Origin: Bryobacterales bacterium
GTDB taxonomy: Bacteria > Acidobacteriota > Terriglobia > Bryobacterales > Bryobacteraceae
Length of the DNA stretch: 64,000 nucleotides
Assembly: GCA_026954325.1 (NCBI GenBank)
Contig: JAIXKK010000183.1
Location: forward strand, 1 to 64,000
Reading direction: 5' to 3'
A model generated the notes under the pieces. That model saw nothing but the letters and a program-made list of their open reading frames with translations, was not told the DNA's origin and ran no database searches. Below, in pieces: positions 34,759 through 44,217 of the stretch (position 1 is the stretch's first letter; the number at the start of each line of letters is the position of its first letter). Made by a program: the position numbers and the translations under genes.

Positions 34759-37700
34759 TCAGAAGTACAGCTTCAAACCCATTTGGAAGATGCGCATGGG
34801 TTGGCGCAGAGACCGCGCCTCGCCGACGCGAGGCCCGTCCGGAGTGATCGAATCGTTCGATGCATAGCTCAAACCATTCGGCTGTCCGAATTGCGGTGTA
34901 TTGAAGATGTTGAAACCTTCGGCGCGAAACTGCAAGCGGGCCTTCTCGCCGAGCGGCGAGAGAATCCAGTTCTTGCCGAACGAAAGATCGAAGGTGTGCA
35001 GACCCGGGGTGATCAGCACGTCGCTCGCGGCATTGCCGTAATGACACAACTCAGGATGATTGTTGATGTTGCACTCCGTGCGGCGGAAGGCTGCCGGGTC
35101 ATACCAGAGTTGCCGGTTCGCGGCCCCGAACAGGCGGCCATCGGCCACGCGATCGGGATAGGATGGCGAACCGCCGGTGTTGTTCGCGCCGCCGGCCAGA
35201 GAGAACGGAAATCCCGTTCGGAGCGTGATGATGCCGCTCGTCTGCCAGCCGCCCAGGACAGCCTTTGTGAACCCCTTCGAGGAACTGAAGACCGGCAGAT
35301 CCCAAACATAGTTGAGCGTGGCGTTGTGAGTTACGTCGAAACCATAGCGCCCGCGGTTCGCGCGCCGGTTGTTCGGGTCCTGGTACGCCGACTGCACGCC
35401 GCCTGAAGGATCGTTGCGGCCGTAGCCTTCGCCGAGCGCCTTGCTATAGGTATAAGCCAGGCCGGCCGTAAACCCGTGACTATAGCGCTTCTGCACCTGA
35501 ACCTGCAGCGCGTTGTAATTGGCGTTCGCAAAGCTATCCAGGTAGCGAATGTTGCCGAGCAGGCGCGGTATGTCGCCTTCCCCGCGGCTGACATACGCCT
35601 GCCACGGGCGGCGGCTGTTGAAGTCCGTGTTGGTCGACGGCGAGGGCGAGTTGAAGTTGCTTACCGTGTTGTCGATGTGGCTGGTCTTGCTGCCGACGTA
35701 ACCGATGGTGACAATCGTGCTCATTGGCAATTCGCGCTGGATGTCGAAGCTCCATTGCCATACGCTGCTGGCCCGGTTGTCCGGCGTGAACGCGAGCACG
35801 TTCGTGCGGGCCGCAGTCGTGCCTTGACCCGGAAACGGATTGTCGAGCGTCAACACCGGCTGGCCCGGACGGAACTTGCGCGTGGAGGCCGTATAATCGC
35901 GGCCGCCGTAGGTTCCCGTAAGAGTCAACGCGGGATCGTCCACCTGGTTGAAGCCGAACGTTCCCGAATAAGGCGGCTGCAGGTCGAGAATTGTCATGTT
36001 GTTCATCTGCTGCACGTTGGCGTACCACCCGGCCCCGGTTCGGATCACCCACTTACTGGTGGCGCGATAGGCAACACCAACACGCGGCATGAAGTAGCGG
36101 TTGTCCTTTCGATAGAAGTCGAAGTCCGCGTTCGGTTCAGGGACAACGGTCGGCAGCATCCGCCCGTCCGTTGCCTTCGTCAGAATGTCCAGACGCAGCG
36201 AGCGCCACTTTTTGTCCAGGTCGTGTGGAACGGAGAAGTAATCCCACCGCAAGCCCAGGTTCACCGTGAGCTTCCGCGTAGCGCGCCATTCATCCTGGAA
36301 ATAGGCGCCGTAACGGTTCTGCCGCGGCGCGGTCCACGTGAGTCCCTCGGCGGATGAACTGGACGTGGGGAATCCCATCAGCCAACCGGCCAGGCTGTAG
36401 CCTCCGGGGCAGCACCCGAGGTTGCCCAGGGGAACGTTGGCGGCGGCCCGGTCCAGACCGTACCGCAAGTATTCTATGCCGGCCTTGAAGTTGTGCTTCC
36501 CGCGGTTAAACGAGAGGTTGTCCGAAAACTGGTAGATGCCGTTCAGATCAAAGCGGGCGCCGCCGTCGCCTCCGAGAATGCCCGTCGGCGGTATTCCCGT
36601 TTCATCCTTCCGGAATTTCCGGTTGTTGTCCACCGCGACACGAAACTGGCCGATGCCCAGCGCGTCGGGATCGAAATCCGTGTTGCTCCGGGGGCTTGTC
36701 TGATCGTTGTTTACCTTGTTGAAGCCGACGCGGAATTCATTCAATGTCGCCGGATTGAAGGTATGCAGGTGCTGGAAGGCGACGTTGTAGTTCTGAATCC
36801 GCTGCGTACTGGGGAAGTTGGGATTGATGTTATTGACGACATAGTTGCCTTGCATGGTGGCGAAGCGCCCGAAGATCCTGTCTTTCTCGCTGAACTGATG
36901 GTCGACGCGGGCGAAGTACTGATTCTGATACAGGATGTTGGGCACGGTGCGGATCACGTTGACGTCCAGCGTGTCTTCCGGAGTAAAGTCAGGCAGCGGC
37001 TGATACTTGTTGATGAAGTTCTGCGCGTTCTTGTTGATCATGCTCGCCGGAATGATGTTCGTGATCCTGCCCGTGGAATCGCGGAATGGTTCCCCCGTTC
37101 TGGGATCGTAGATGATCACCGGATTCCGCACCGGAACGCCGTTGCGGATCAGGGGAGTGAGCAGCGCGGAAAAATCGCCGTTGCGGAATGCCTGTGGAAA
37201 CCAGAACGCCTGCTGAACCGACTCTTCGGTTTGCCGCGTGCCTTCGTAGTTGAAGCTCCAGAACGTGCGATCCTTCCCGTTGTAACCCGGCAATTTCACC
37301 GGCCCGGAAAGCCAGGCGCCGAACTGATTACGCCGCAGCCGGTTTTTTGACGACTGGGCAGCGCCCGCAGGCAACTGGAAGTTCAGGAAGTAATCCTTGG
37401 CGTCCAGCACGTCGTTGCGAAGAAACTCGAAGAACGCGCCGTGGAAATCGTTGGCGCCGGACTTCAGCGCCACCTGTACGTTCGCCCCGTTGTTCATGCC
37501 GTATTCGGCCGAGTAAGAACCCGTGTGGACTTTCACTTCTTCAATCGCGTCAATCGACGGGTTGAAGTAAACCGTGTTCACCAGCGGTTCGCTTGCAATT
37601 ACACCGTCCAGCGTCACGCGCTGGTTGGCGTCGCGCTGGCCGTTGGCGCTCACCTGTGTCGCGCCCGGGAAGAACGAACCGGCGGTGGACAACGGGCTCA

Positions 37701-38202
37701 TGCCCATGCGAGTTCCGAACTGCACGCCGGGAGTCAGGACCAGCAGGCTCGCAAAGTTACGATTGACAATCGGCAACTCGACCACGCGTTGGTGGTCAAT
37801 GGTTGACCCCAACGACGCGTCGTCGGTCTTCAGTTCCACGCCGGTGGCAACCACCTCGACTTTCTCGGTGGCCGTGCCCACCTCCAACTCCACGTTCACT
37901 CTGGCCTTCTGCTGGTACTCCACGTGCACGCCTGTCGTTGTCTTTGCCTTGAACCCCTGCATGTCGACCGTCACGGTATAGTCGCCGATTTCGATCAAGG
38001 GGAAGGAATAGTTGCCGTTGTCATCCGTCCTGGTCTGGCGGCGTTCGCCAGTCTGTGTACGCAGCAACGTAACGCCGGCGCCGGGCACCACTGCCCCCGT
38101 CGTGTCCGTTACGGTCCCGAGCACTTCTGTTGATGTTGTTTGTGCAGCAAGGTTGCCTGCCAGGTAAGAAGCGAGTACTAACGTCACACCAAATAGCCGC
38201 AT
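34759..38202 (-). CDS. TonB-dependent receptor with carboxypeptidase-regulatory-like N-terminus (Oar-like)
   Basis: 1147 residues from ATG 38202, with ribosome site GGAGG 8 bases upstream and a signal peptide (MRLFGVTLVLASYLAGNLAA). Residues about 25-105 are a CarboxypepD_reg-like beta-sandwich (TVTDTTGAVVPGAGVTL). The plug domain follows (VVELPIVNRNFASLLVLTPG, with DGVIAS), and the rest is a large 22-strand-type barrel that ends in Phe (GLKLYF), as outer-membrane barrels do. Such receptors are greatly expanded in Solibacter-type acidobacteria. The substrate is unknown; the sialidase and fucosidase neighbours suggest a glycan fragment. It has its own promoter-like site and terminator. Confidence 0.92.
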   Translation of the reverse strand: MRLFGVTLVLASYLAGNLAAQTTSTEVLGTVTDTTGAVVPGAGVTLLRTQTGERRQTRTDDNGNYSFPLIEIGDYTVTVDMQGFKAKTTTGVHVEYQQKARVNVELEVGTATEKVEVVATGVELKTDDASLGSTIDHQRVVELPIVNRNFASLLVLTPGVQFGTRMGMSPLSTAGSFFPGATQVSANGQRDANQRVTLDGVIASEPLVNTVYFNPSIDAIEEVKVHTGSYSAEYGMNNGANVQVALKSGANDFHGAFFEFLRNDVLDAKDYFLNFQLPAGAAQSSKNRLRRNQFGAWLSGPVKLPGYNGKDRTFWSFNYEGTRQTEESVQQAFWFPQAFRNGDFSALLTPLIRNGVPVRNPVIIYDPRTGEPFRDSTGRITNIIPASMINKNAQNFINKYQPLPDFTPEDTLDVNVIRTVPNILYQNQYFARVDHQFSEKDRIFGRFATMQGNYVVNNINPNFPSTQRIQNYNVAFQHLHTFNPATLNEFRVGFNKVNNDQTSPRSNTDFDPDALGIGQFRVAVDNNRKFRKDETGIPPTGILGGDGGARFDLNGIYQFSDNLSFNRGKHNFKAGIEYLRYGLDRAAANVPLGNLGCCPGGYSLAGWLMGFPTSSSSAEGLTWTAPRQNRYGAYFQDEWRATRKLTVNLGLRWDYFSVPHDLDKKWRSLRLDILTKATDGRMLPTVVPEPNADFDFYRKDNRYFMPRVGVAYRATSKWVIRTGAGWYANVQQMNNMTILDLQPPYSGTFGFNQVDDPALTLTGTYGGRDYTASTRKFRPGQPVLTLDNPFPGQGTTAARTNVLAFTPDNRASSVWQWSFDIQRELPMSTIVTIGYVGSKTSHIDNTVSNFNSPSPSTNTDFNSRRPWQAYVSRGEGDIPRLLGNIRYLDSFANANYNALQVQVQKRYSHGFTAGLAYTYSKALGEGYGRNDPSGGVQSAYQDPNNRRANRGRYGFDVTHNATLNYVWDLPVFSSSKGFTKAVLGGWQTSGIITLRTGFPFSLAGGANNTGGSPSYPDRVADGRLFGAANRQLWYDPAAFRRTECNINNHPELCHYGNAASDVLITPGLHTFDLSFGKNWILSPLGEKARLQFRAEGFNIFNTPQFGQPNGLSYASNDSITPDGPRVGEARSLRQPMRIFQMGLKLYF

Positions 38203-38267
38203 TTTACTGCCTCCTGATACGTGGTGATCTCGAGCCAGCCAATTCGACCTCAACTCCAGGTTTTGGC

Positions 38268-38296
38268 ATTGTATTGCAGTTCCGCCGCCTGTACAA
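38268..38296 (-). promoter_or_regulatory. Candidate promoter of the TonB-dependent receptor
   Basis: TTGTAC, a 17-base spacer and TACAAT (5 of 6) on the minus strand, about 65 bases before the ATG. The predicted leader of about 60 bases includes the CAGGAGG ribosome site. Confidence 0.45.
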
Positions 38297-38395
38297 GGGT
38301 CCACGATCGTCCACGATCCGTCGAGATCCGTCAGCTCCGCATTGGCTCCCCGCAACACATTTGCGTTAAGCTGAGGCTTCGTAAAGAGGGAACTT

Positions 38396-39412
38396 ATGAA
38401 AGCGGCTTATTACGCGGAAAAGCACTCCATGCGCATGGGCGACTGCCACCCTGTCGACCCCGGCGCGGGACAGGTCCAAATTCAAGTCAGCCATTGCGGC
38501 ATCTGCGGTACGGATCTTCATATCTACCACGGCCACATGGATCACCGGGTCAGGATGCCCCAGGTGATCGGCCACGAAATGTCGGGCGTCATCCACGCCG
38601 TGGGCGATGGCGTTTCGGGCTGGAAGCCCGGCGACCGCGTCACGGTTCGCCCCCTCGATTATTGCGGCGAATGTCCCGCCTGCAAAGCCGGGCACAGCCA
38701 TATCTGCCAGAAACTGAAGTTCATCGGCATCGATGTTCCCGGCCCCATGCAGTCCCTGTGGACCGTACCCGCCCGCACGCTCCATCGCTTGCCGGACAAC
38801 CTGACGCTCGAACAAGCCGCGCTGATCGAGCCGATCGCCGTTGCCTGTCACGACGTGCGCATGGGTGAGGTGAAGCCGGGCGAGTACTGCGTGGTGCTCG
38901 GCGGCGGGCCTATCGGCCTGCTGGTGGCGCTGGTGGCGAAAGCGGCCGGTGCGAAGGTGCTCATCTCCGAGATCAATCCATTTCGCCTGAAGCTGGCCTC
39001 CGAACTCGGCATCCCCGGGGTCAATCCGCTGGAAGTCAACCTGCCGGAGTTGGTGGAACGGGAGACAGGCTCGGCCGGCGCCGATGTGGTCTTCGAGGTT
39101 TCAGGCGCCGCCCCCGCCGCCGAGATGATGACGAAACTTCCCCGCACGCGCGGCCGCATCGTCATGGTGGCCATCCACGCACAGCCGCCGAAGGTGGATC
39201 TCTTCCGTTTTTTCTGGCGGGAACTCCGGCTCACCGGCGCGCGCGTGTACGAAGCCGCGGATTTCGATCAGGCCATCGCACTCGCCGCGCGCCATGCCTT
39301 CCCACTGGACAGGATTATCACCAGGACCGTGCCCATGGAGGCCATTAACGAAGCGTTTGACGAGATGCAGAGCGGCGGCGAAGTGATGAAGATCCTGGTG
39401 AGGTGCGAATAA
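38396..39412 (+). CDS. Zinc-dependent alcohol dehydrogenase (sorbitol/threonine dehydrogenase-like)
   Basis: 338 residues, medium-chain dehydrogenase. The catalytic zinc site (CGICGTDLHIYHG and GHEMSG), the structural zinc loop CGECPACKAGHSHIC and the NAD-binding GGGPIGLLVA are complete. The closest groups are polyol and L-threonine 3-dehydrogenases. The ATG has AGAGGG 5-6 bases upstream. Its stop overlaps the start of the SDR gene by one base (TAATG). With KduD-like SDR and a fucosidase downstream, oxidation of a sugar or polyol is likely. Confidence 0.9.
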   Translation: MKAAYYAEKHSMRMGDCHPVDPGAGQVQIQVSHCGICGTDLHIYHGHMDHRVRMPQVIGHEMSGVIHAVGDGVSGWKPGDRVTVRPLDYCGECPACKAGHSHICQKLKFIGIDVPGPMQSLWTVPARTLHRLPDNLTLEQAALIEPIAVACHDVRMGEVKPGEYCVVLGGGPIGLLVALVAKAAGAKVLISEINPFRLKLASELGIPGVNPLEVNLPELVERETGSAGADVVFEVSGAAPAAEMMTKLPRTRGRIVMVAIHAQPPKVDLFRFFWRELRLTGARVYEAADFDQAIALAARHAFPLDRIITRTVPMEAINEAFDEMQSGGEVMKILVRCE

Positions 39413-40182
39413 TGGGCGTCCTCGATCTTTTCAAGCTGGACGGCAGGGTTGCGCTGGTGACAGGCTGCCGGCGCGGGATCGGCAAGGCAATGGCCGTCGC
39501 GCTGGCCGAAGCCGGAGCGGATATCATCGGCGTCTCCCGCTCGCTCGAACCGCAAGGCAGCGGCGTGGAAGCCGCGGTCACCGCCCTCGGCCGCAAGTTC
39601 TCCGCCTATGCCTGCGACTTCAAAGCCCGCGCTTCCGTGAAATCATTCCTCGAAAAAGTGACCGCGGAACATCCGGTCATCGACATCCTCGTAAACAACG
39701 CCGGGACCATCCTCCGCAAGCCCGCGGCCGAGCATCCCGACGAATATTGGGACGAAGTCATCGAAACCAACCTCAACGCGCAGTGGCTGATCAGCCGCGA
39801 AATCGGCAGGCGCATGGTGGAACGCGGTTCCGGCAAGATCATCTTCACGGCTTCGCTGCTCACCTTTCAGGGAGGAATCACTGTTCCCGGCTATGCCGCC
39901 AGCAAAGGCGCCATCGGCCAGCTCACCAAGGCTCTGGCCAACGAATGGGCCGGCAAAGGCGTGCAGGTGAACGCCATCGCCCCAGGCTACATCGCAACCG
40001 ACAACACTACGGCCCTCCGCGCCGACCCGGTGCGTAATCCCGCCATCCTTGCGCGCATTCCGGCCGGCCGGTGGGGCGAGCCTGACGATTTCAAGGGCAC
40101 AATTGTGTATCTCGCTTCCCGCGCTTCCGGCTATGTCAGCGGGGAGATTGTGGTAGTGGATGGAGGATGGATGGGGAGGTAA
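39412..40182 (+). CDS. Short-chain dehydrogenase, KduD-like (2-deoxy-D-gluconate 3-dehydrogenase type)
   Basis: 256 residues from ATG 39412. The SDR cofactor motif TGCRRGIGKAMA, NNAG, the catalytic Ser region (ASLLTFQGG) and the YAASK motif are all present, with the LFKLDGRVALVTG start characteristic of KduD. KduD reduces or oxidises C3 of keto-deoxy uronates and deoxygluconate in pectin and uronate use; some relatives oxidise L-fucose. In this operon, oxidation of a sugar released by the fucosidase is a reasonable alternative. It overlaps the dehydrogenase stop by one base and is followed after 4 bases by the fucosidase gene. Confidence 0.85.
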   Translation: MGVLDLFKLDGRVALVTGCRRGIGKAMAVALAEAGADIIGVSRSLEPQGSGVEAAVTALGRKFSAYACDFKARASVKSFLEKVTAEHPVIDILVNNAGTILRKPAAEHPDEYWDEVIETNLNAQWLISREIGRRMVERGSGKIIFTASLLTFQGGITVPGYAASKGAIGQLTKALANEWAGKGVQVNAIAPGYIATDNTTALRADPVRNPAILARIPAGRWGEPDDFKGTIVYLASRASGYVSGEIVVVDGGWMGR

Positions 40183-40186
40183 CGGA

Positions 40187-41677
40187 ATGCTGAGAGCCTG
40201 GCTGCTGCTTGCTGTCAGTTTGAACGCGCAGACCCTCGATCAGCGCATTCAGCAACGGTTGAAGACGGTGGATCAAATGGCGGCCAGGGGCCCATTCCAG
40301 CCCAATTGGGAGTCTCTGGTCCGATTTCAGGCGCCGGCCTGGTACGCCGGCGCCAAGCTCGGGATCTTCATCCACTGGGGTGTCTATTCCGTGCCGGCCT
40401 TCGGTAACGAGTGGTACCCGCGCAACATGTACCTCAAGGACCAGCCCGTCTTCCGGCATCACGTCGAGACTTACGGTCCGCAATCGAAGTTCGGCTACAA
40501 GGATTTCATCCCCGGATTCAAAGCCGAACACTTCAACGCCGAGGCTTGGGCCGAACTCTTCCGCAACGCCGGCGCGAAGTTCGTCGTTCCCGTGGCGGAG
40601 CACCACGACGGCTTCCCCATGTATGACTGCTCCTTCACGGATTGGAACGCCGCCAGGATGGGTCCTAAGCGCGACATTGTAGGGGAACTCGAGAAGGCTG
40701 TCCGCAAACAGGGGCTGCATTTCGGAGTCTCTTCTCACCGCGCCGAGCACTGGTGGTTTTATGACGGCGGCATGACCTTCGATTCCGATGTGAAGGACCC
40801 GCGGTATGCGGGACTCTACGGTCCAGCGCGGCCGAAGCGCCTCCCCGGCGCGAAAGAAGACAACCCGCCGGACAAGCATTATCTTGACGACTGGCTCGCC
40901 CGCACCACGGAACTGATCGACAAGTACCAGCCGGAGGTGTTGTGGTTTGACTGGTGGATCGAGCAACCCGTGTTCCAACCCTACCTGCAGCGCATGGCCG
41001 CCTACTATTACAACCGCGGCGCGGAATGGCGCAAAGGCTTCGCCATCAACTACAAGAACAAGTCCTTCCCCGATCATGCGGCCGTACTCGACATCGAGCG
41101 CGGCAAACTCGACGCCAAGCGGAATCTCCTGTGGCAGACCGATACCTCCATCAGCCTGAAGTCCTGGGGCTATATCGAGAATGACGAGTTCCGCCACCCC
41201 GATTCCCTGATCGATGACCTGGTGGATATCGTCAGCAAGAACGGCGTGCTGCTGCTCAACATCGGCCCGCGTCCGGACGGGGTCATTCCCGAGCAGGCGC
41301 AACAAACACTCCTCGCCATGGGGAAGTGGCTCCGTCAGAATGGCGAGGCCATCTATGGCTCGCGTCCCTGGAAAGTCTACGGCGAAGGGCCGACGCACGT
41401 ACTTTCCGGCGGCTTCACTGATCGCAAGCAGATGCCCTTCACCGCGGAAGATATCCGCTTCACCAGCAAAGGCGGCGCAGTTTACGCCATTGCCCTCGAT
41501 TGGCCGCGGAAATCGCTGGCCATTCATTCCCTCGCCAACGAGCCCGTCAAATCCGTGGAACTGCTCGGCTATTCGGGAAAACTCGCCTGGCGGCAAGATC
41601 CGGACGGCCTGAAGATCGACATGCCGGCCAGCAAGCCAGGCGATTACGCCTTCGCCTTTCGCGTTACCCTCCGGTAA
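40187..41677 (+). CDS. Secreted alpha-L-fucosidase, glycoside hydrolase family 29
   Basis: 496 residues from ATG 40187, with GGAGG 7 bases upstream; a short signal peptide (MLRAWLLLAVSLNA) follows. The GH29 barrel is clear from FIHWGVYSVPAFGNEWY and the EHHDGF motif near residue 139. The nucleophile is Asp in LWFDWW near residue 255, in place of the usual WFDG. The C-terminal part is a beta-sandwich. It removes L-fucose from glycans outside the cytoplasm. It forms a unit with the two dehydrogenases upstream. Confidence 0.9.
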   Translation: MLRAWLLLAVSLNAQTLDQRIQQRLKTVDQMAARGPFQPNWESLVRFQAPAWYAGAKLGIFIHWGVYSVPAFGNEWYPRNMYLKDQPVFRHHVETYGPQSKFGYKDFIPGFKAEHFNAEAWAELFRNAGAKFVVPVAEHHDGFPMYDCSFTDWNAARMGPKRDIVGELEKAVRKQGLHFGVSSHRAEHWWFYDGGMTFDSDVKDPRYAGLYGPARPKRLPGAKEDNPPDKHYLDDWLARTTELIDKYQPEVLWFDWWIEQPVFQPYLQRMAAYYYNRGAEWRKGFAINYKNKSFPDHAAVLDIERGKLDAKRNLLWQTDTSISLKSWGYIENDEFRHPDSLIDDLVDIVSKNGVLLLNIGPRPDGVIPEQAQQTLLAMGKWLRQNGEAIYGSRPWKVYGEGPTHVLSGGFTDRKQMPFTAEDIRFTSKGGAVYAIALDWPRKSLAIHSLANEPVKSVELLGYSGKLAWRQDPDGLKIDMPASKPGDYAFAFRVTLR

Positions 41678-41680
41678 GCG

Positions 41681-41986
41681 ATGAAACTCCGCAAGCACGA
41701 TGGCAGGCTCAAGATCGAGCACAGCATCCTCGACGGTGTGAAGGCGATGCTCGCCCGCCTGCTTGCCGCCAATCCGGAAATCCGCGGCGTCATTCCCGGC
41801 GTCATCAAGCGCGTCCGCGACGCCAAGGGCAGCGAAGTGAAGGTGCGCGTCACCGTGCCCACGCAGAACGGCTGGAAGGCCATCGCGCTAAGCAACGGCG
41901 CGCGCCAGGAGTTGTTCATCAGTACCCAATTGACGAAAGAGGCCCTGGAGAAGGCGCTCGAAGAAGCCGCGGAGTCTCGCGGTTGA
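41681..41986 (+). CDS. DUF2103 small protein
   Basis: 101 residues, starting 3 bases after the fucosidase stop. The sequence fits DUF2103: KIEHSILDGVKAML, IPGVIKRVRDAKG and the block PTQNGWKAIALSNGARQE. Basic and compact, no signal peptide. Members have been called metal- or nucleic-acid-binding proteins but no function is known. Its position is probably a read-through neighbour with no functional tie to the fucosidase. Confidence 0.7.
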   Translation: MKLRKHDGRLKIEHSILDGVKAMLARLLAANPEIRGVIPGVIKRVRDAKGSEVKVRVTVPTQNGWKAIALSNGARQELFISTQLTKEALEKALEEAAESRG

Positions 41987-42017
41987 ACCCTTCACGCCGG
42001 CGCCCGGATCGCACCCC

Positions 42018-44114
42018 TCACTGCCGCGTAATCGACAGCGACCGCCAACTCATGTTCCCCGCCGCGTCCCATGCCCGGATGGTGATCATGTTGCTCCCGG
42101 TAAACAGCGGCACATCGGCAATCCGCCAGTTCGTCGAGCCGTCAGCCTTGCCGCCGCGATTCCCATTCCCCACCCAATCCACCAGCACCACCCCGGTATT
42201 GTCACTCGCTGTCCCCACAATCGTAAATGCCGGCTGGGACGTGGTAATCGCGGTACTCAACGGGAACAGGACGCTCAGCGCGGGCGCCACGGTGTCCGCC
42301 ACCACCGGCGGCGGCGTGTAATCCACGTCGATCGACGCACTCGCCGTCAGCCCATTGGCATCCGTGGCGATCACCGTGATGTGGTTCGCGCCCGCTTCGA
42401 GCGGCACGGGACTGGTGGTCCACGCCGCGCTTCCCAGCGCCTGCCCGCCGCTGCCCCGCGTATTCAGCCACTGAATGCCCGCTACGCGCCCCGCCGGCCC
42501 CGCTGTTCCCGACAAAGTCACCGCCGGCTGCCCGCTCACGTAACGCCCCGCCGCAACCGGGGTGACAATCTGGATCGTTACAGGCTGCGGAGATGGCGAA
42601 GGCGCCGCGGGTGTGGGGACAGACTCCCGCGTGATACGCAACTCTCTCGCCGTCCTGCCCTGCGCGCTGTCCACCGCCGTGATGGTGACCACGTTCTCCC
42701 CCATCTGCAGCGCCACCGAGGCGATGGACCAAGGCCGCCATCCCTCGGCCGCGCCCGCGCCTCCGCGCGCATTCGTCCAGGAAACCTGCACGGCTCCCGT
42801 TCCGCCGCCGGTGGTTCCCGAGATGGTCACCTGATCGGCTTGCGTCGTCAGAATGTTCGTGTTCGGCAGCGTCACCGTCAGCGTCAGCGGGTTCGCGGGC
42901 GAGGGTGCCGCGGGGGTTACGGGCGCGGTCACGGAGGGCGTGCCGTCCTGCGCCTTGTAGAGTTGCTGAATCGCGGAGATGTCTTCACCCCGCAGCCCTG
43001 TCACCAGCCGGTAATAGGGATACATCACGGATTGCGGGTTGTCCGAATGCCCCAGCCCCAATGCGTGTCCCAATTCATGCAGCACCACGCTGAACAGATC
43101 CACGTTCGTTCCCAACTGCCAGGGTTCATCGTCGTCCAGGTGCAGATCCCCGGCCAGAGGTTCCGTGTTCGGCGGTGAGGGATAGAAAGTGTGCGCCAGC
43201 GTATGCCCGGGCCCGTCAAAAGGATATCCATCGCCGTGATCGCCTGTCGCAAACAGGATGTTGATGGTCTTGCGCGCCTGGGCCGAACTGCCCGGCGCGA
43301 AGCTAATCTTCGCATACTTCGCCCATTCCTTCATTGCCCGTACTACTTCGCTCTGCGCCTGAGCAGGCGTCAACCTCCCCGTGTACGACGAGAAGAAATA
43401 GCCGAGTTCCACCGCCCCAAGTCCCGCTCCGTCCCAGCCCTGGCTGACCTGAGCCACAATCTGGCCGATCCGGCCCGTCTCGGCGAGCGCGCCTCCGCAC
43501 GCCTCCACGGGCCGGCCATCCGCCAGTTCACGCGAAACGGGGAACAGATACGAGACTTCGTCCCACTCCGCCAGCCGCGCCAGGCGTGACTCCGGACCCT
43601 TCACCATGAGCTGCCAGCCCACCAGATCGGGATTATCCGCCACTTGCACTCCCTCTTTCGAGGCGATGGCGGTCATGTCCGCGCGAGTCACGTCAAGATG
43701 AAACTCCACCAGGATTGTCTGCTCCGTCTCGCCGCCGCCGAGCAGACCCGCGTCCACCAGCAGCGGGCTCACCTTCTGCTCGGGCCGCAGCCGCCCCCTC
43801 CAGGCGAGCGCCAGGCTGTCCAGAGAGGCGCCGTCCGGCACGCTGGCGATCAATCCGCGCTCCGGCGCGAACTGCACCACCCGCGCTCCCAGAGCCGCGA
43901 GATCCTCCACGTCCTGTCTCCCCGGCGCTTGCGGATAGACCAGCAGCCAGTGCCAGTGGTCTGAATTCTGGCGCTTTTCCGCCACCGATGCCCCGAGCCC
44001 CCTCGATTGCGTAGCCGTGGCGCCGCCTTTCAGGTAGACCCCCGGCTGCGCCAACAACACCGGGATTCCAGCCTCCACCAGGAAAATAAGCTGAAATATC
44101 GCCTTTAACTTCAT
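42018..44114 (-). CDS. Secreted matrixin-type zinc metalloprotease with C-terminal repeats
   Basis: 698 residues. A Sec signal leads (about residues 1-22). The middle holds the metzincin zinc motif HELGHALGLGH (residues 346-356) and the Met-turn region SVMYPYY. The C-terminal 300 residues are three copies of an about 95-residue beta-sandwich ending in an ITR-like strand, separated by Pro-rich linkers; these probably bind polymer or cell surface. The N-terminal 200 residues resemble a serine-protease propeptide-like region. It is divergently placed 103 bases from the NHL-repeat gene. Confidence 0.9.
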   Translation of the reverse strand: MKLKAIFQLIFLVEAGIPVLLAQPGVYLKGGATATQSRGLGASVAEKRQNSDHWHWLLVYPQAPGRQDVEDLAALGARVVQFAPERGLIASVPDGASLDSLALAWRGRLRPEQKVSPLLVDAGLLGGGETEQTILVEFHLDVTRADMTAIASKEGVQVADNPDLVGWQLMVKGPESRLARLAEWDEVSYLFPVSRELADGRPVEACGGALAETGRIGQIVAQVSQGWDGAGLGAVELGYFFSSYTGRLTPAQAQSEVVRAMKEWAKYAKISFAPGSSAQARKTINILFATGDHGDGYPFDGPGHTLAHTFYPSPPNTEPLAGDLHLDDDEPWQLGTNVDLFSVVLHELGHALGLGHSDNPQSVMYPYYRLVTGLRGEDISAIQQLYKAQDGTPSVTAPVTPAAPSPANPLTLTVTLPNTNILTTQADQVTISGTTGGGTGAVQVSWTNARGGAGAAEGWRPWSIASVALQMGENVVTITAVDSAQGRTARELRITRESVPTPAAPSPSPQPVTIQIVTPVAAGRYVSGQPAVTLSGTAGPAGRVAGIQWLNTRGSGGQALGSAAWTTSPVPLEAGANHITVIATDANGLTASASIDVDYTPPPVVADTVAPALSVLFPLSTAITTSQPAFTIVGTASDNTGVVLVDWVGNGNRGGKADGSTNWRIADVPLFTGSNMITIRAWDAAGNMSWRSLSITRQ

Positions 44115-44217
44115 GTCACTGAAAGACTTATCGATTTTAATGAGAGTAGTCTTAATATCTGTGCACTTACTTGTTGGGTGAGAAAGACTCTACTCCCGTT
44201 GGGGGGCGTTCGCGCCT

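Noticed and set aside
40136..41722. A 528-codon minus-strand frame opposite the fucosidase
   Set aside because: Low-complexity shadow of the GH29 gene, with no recognisable motif or ribosome site.
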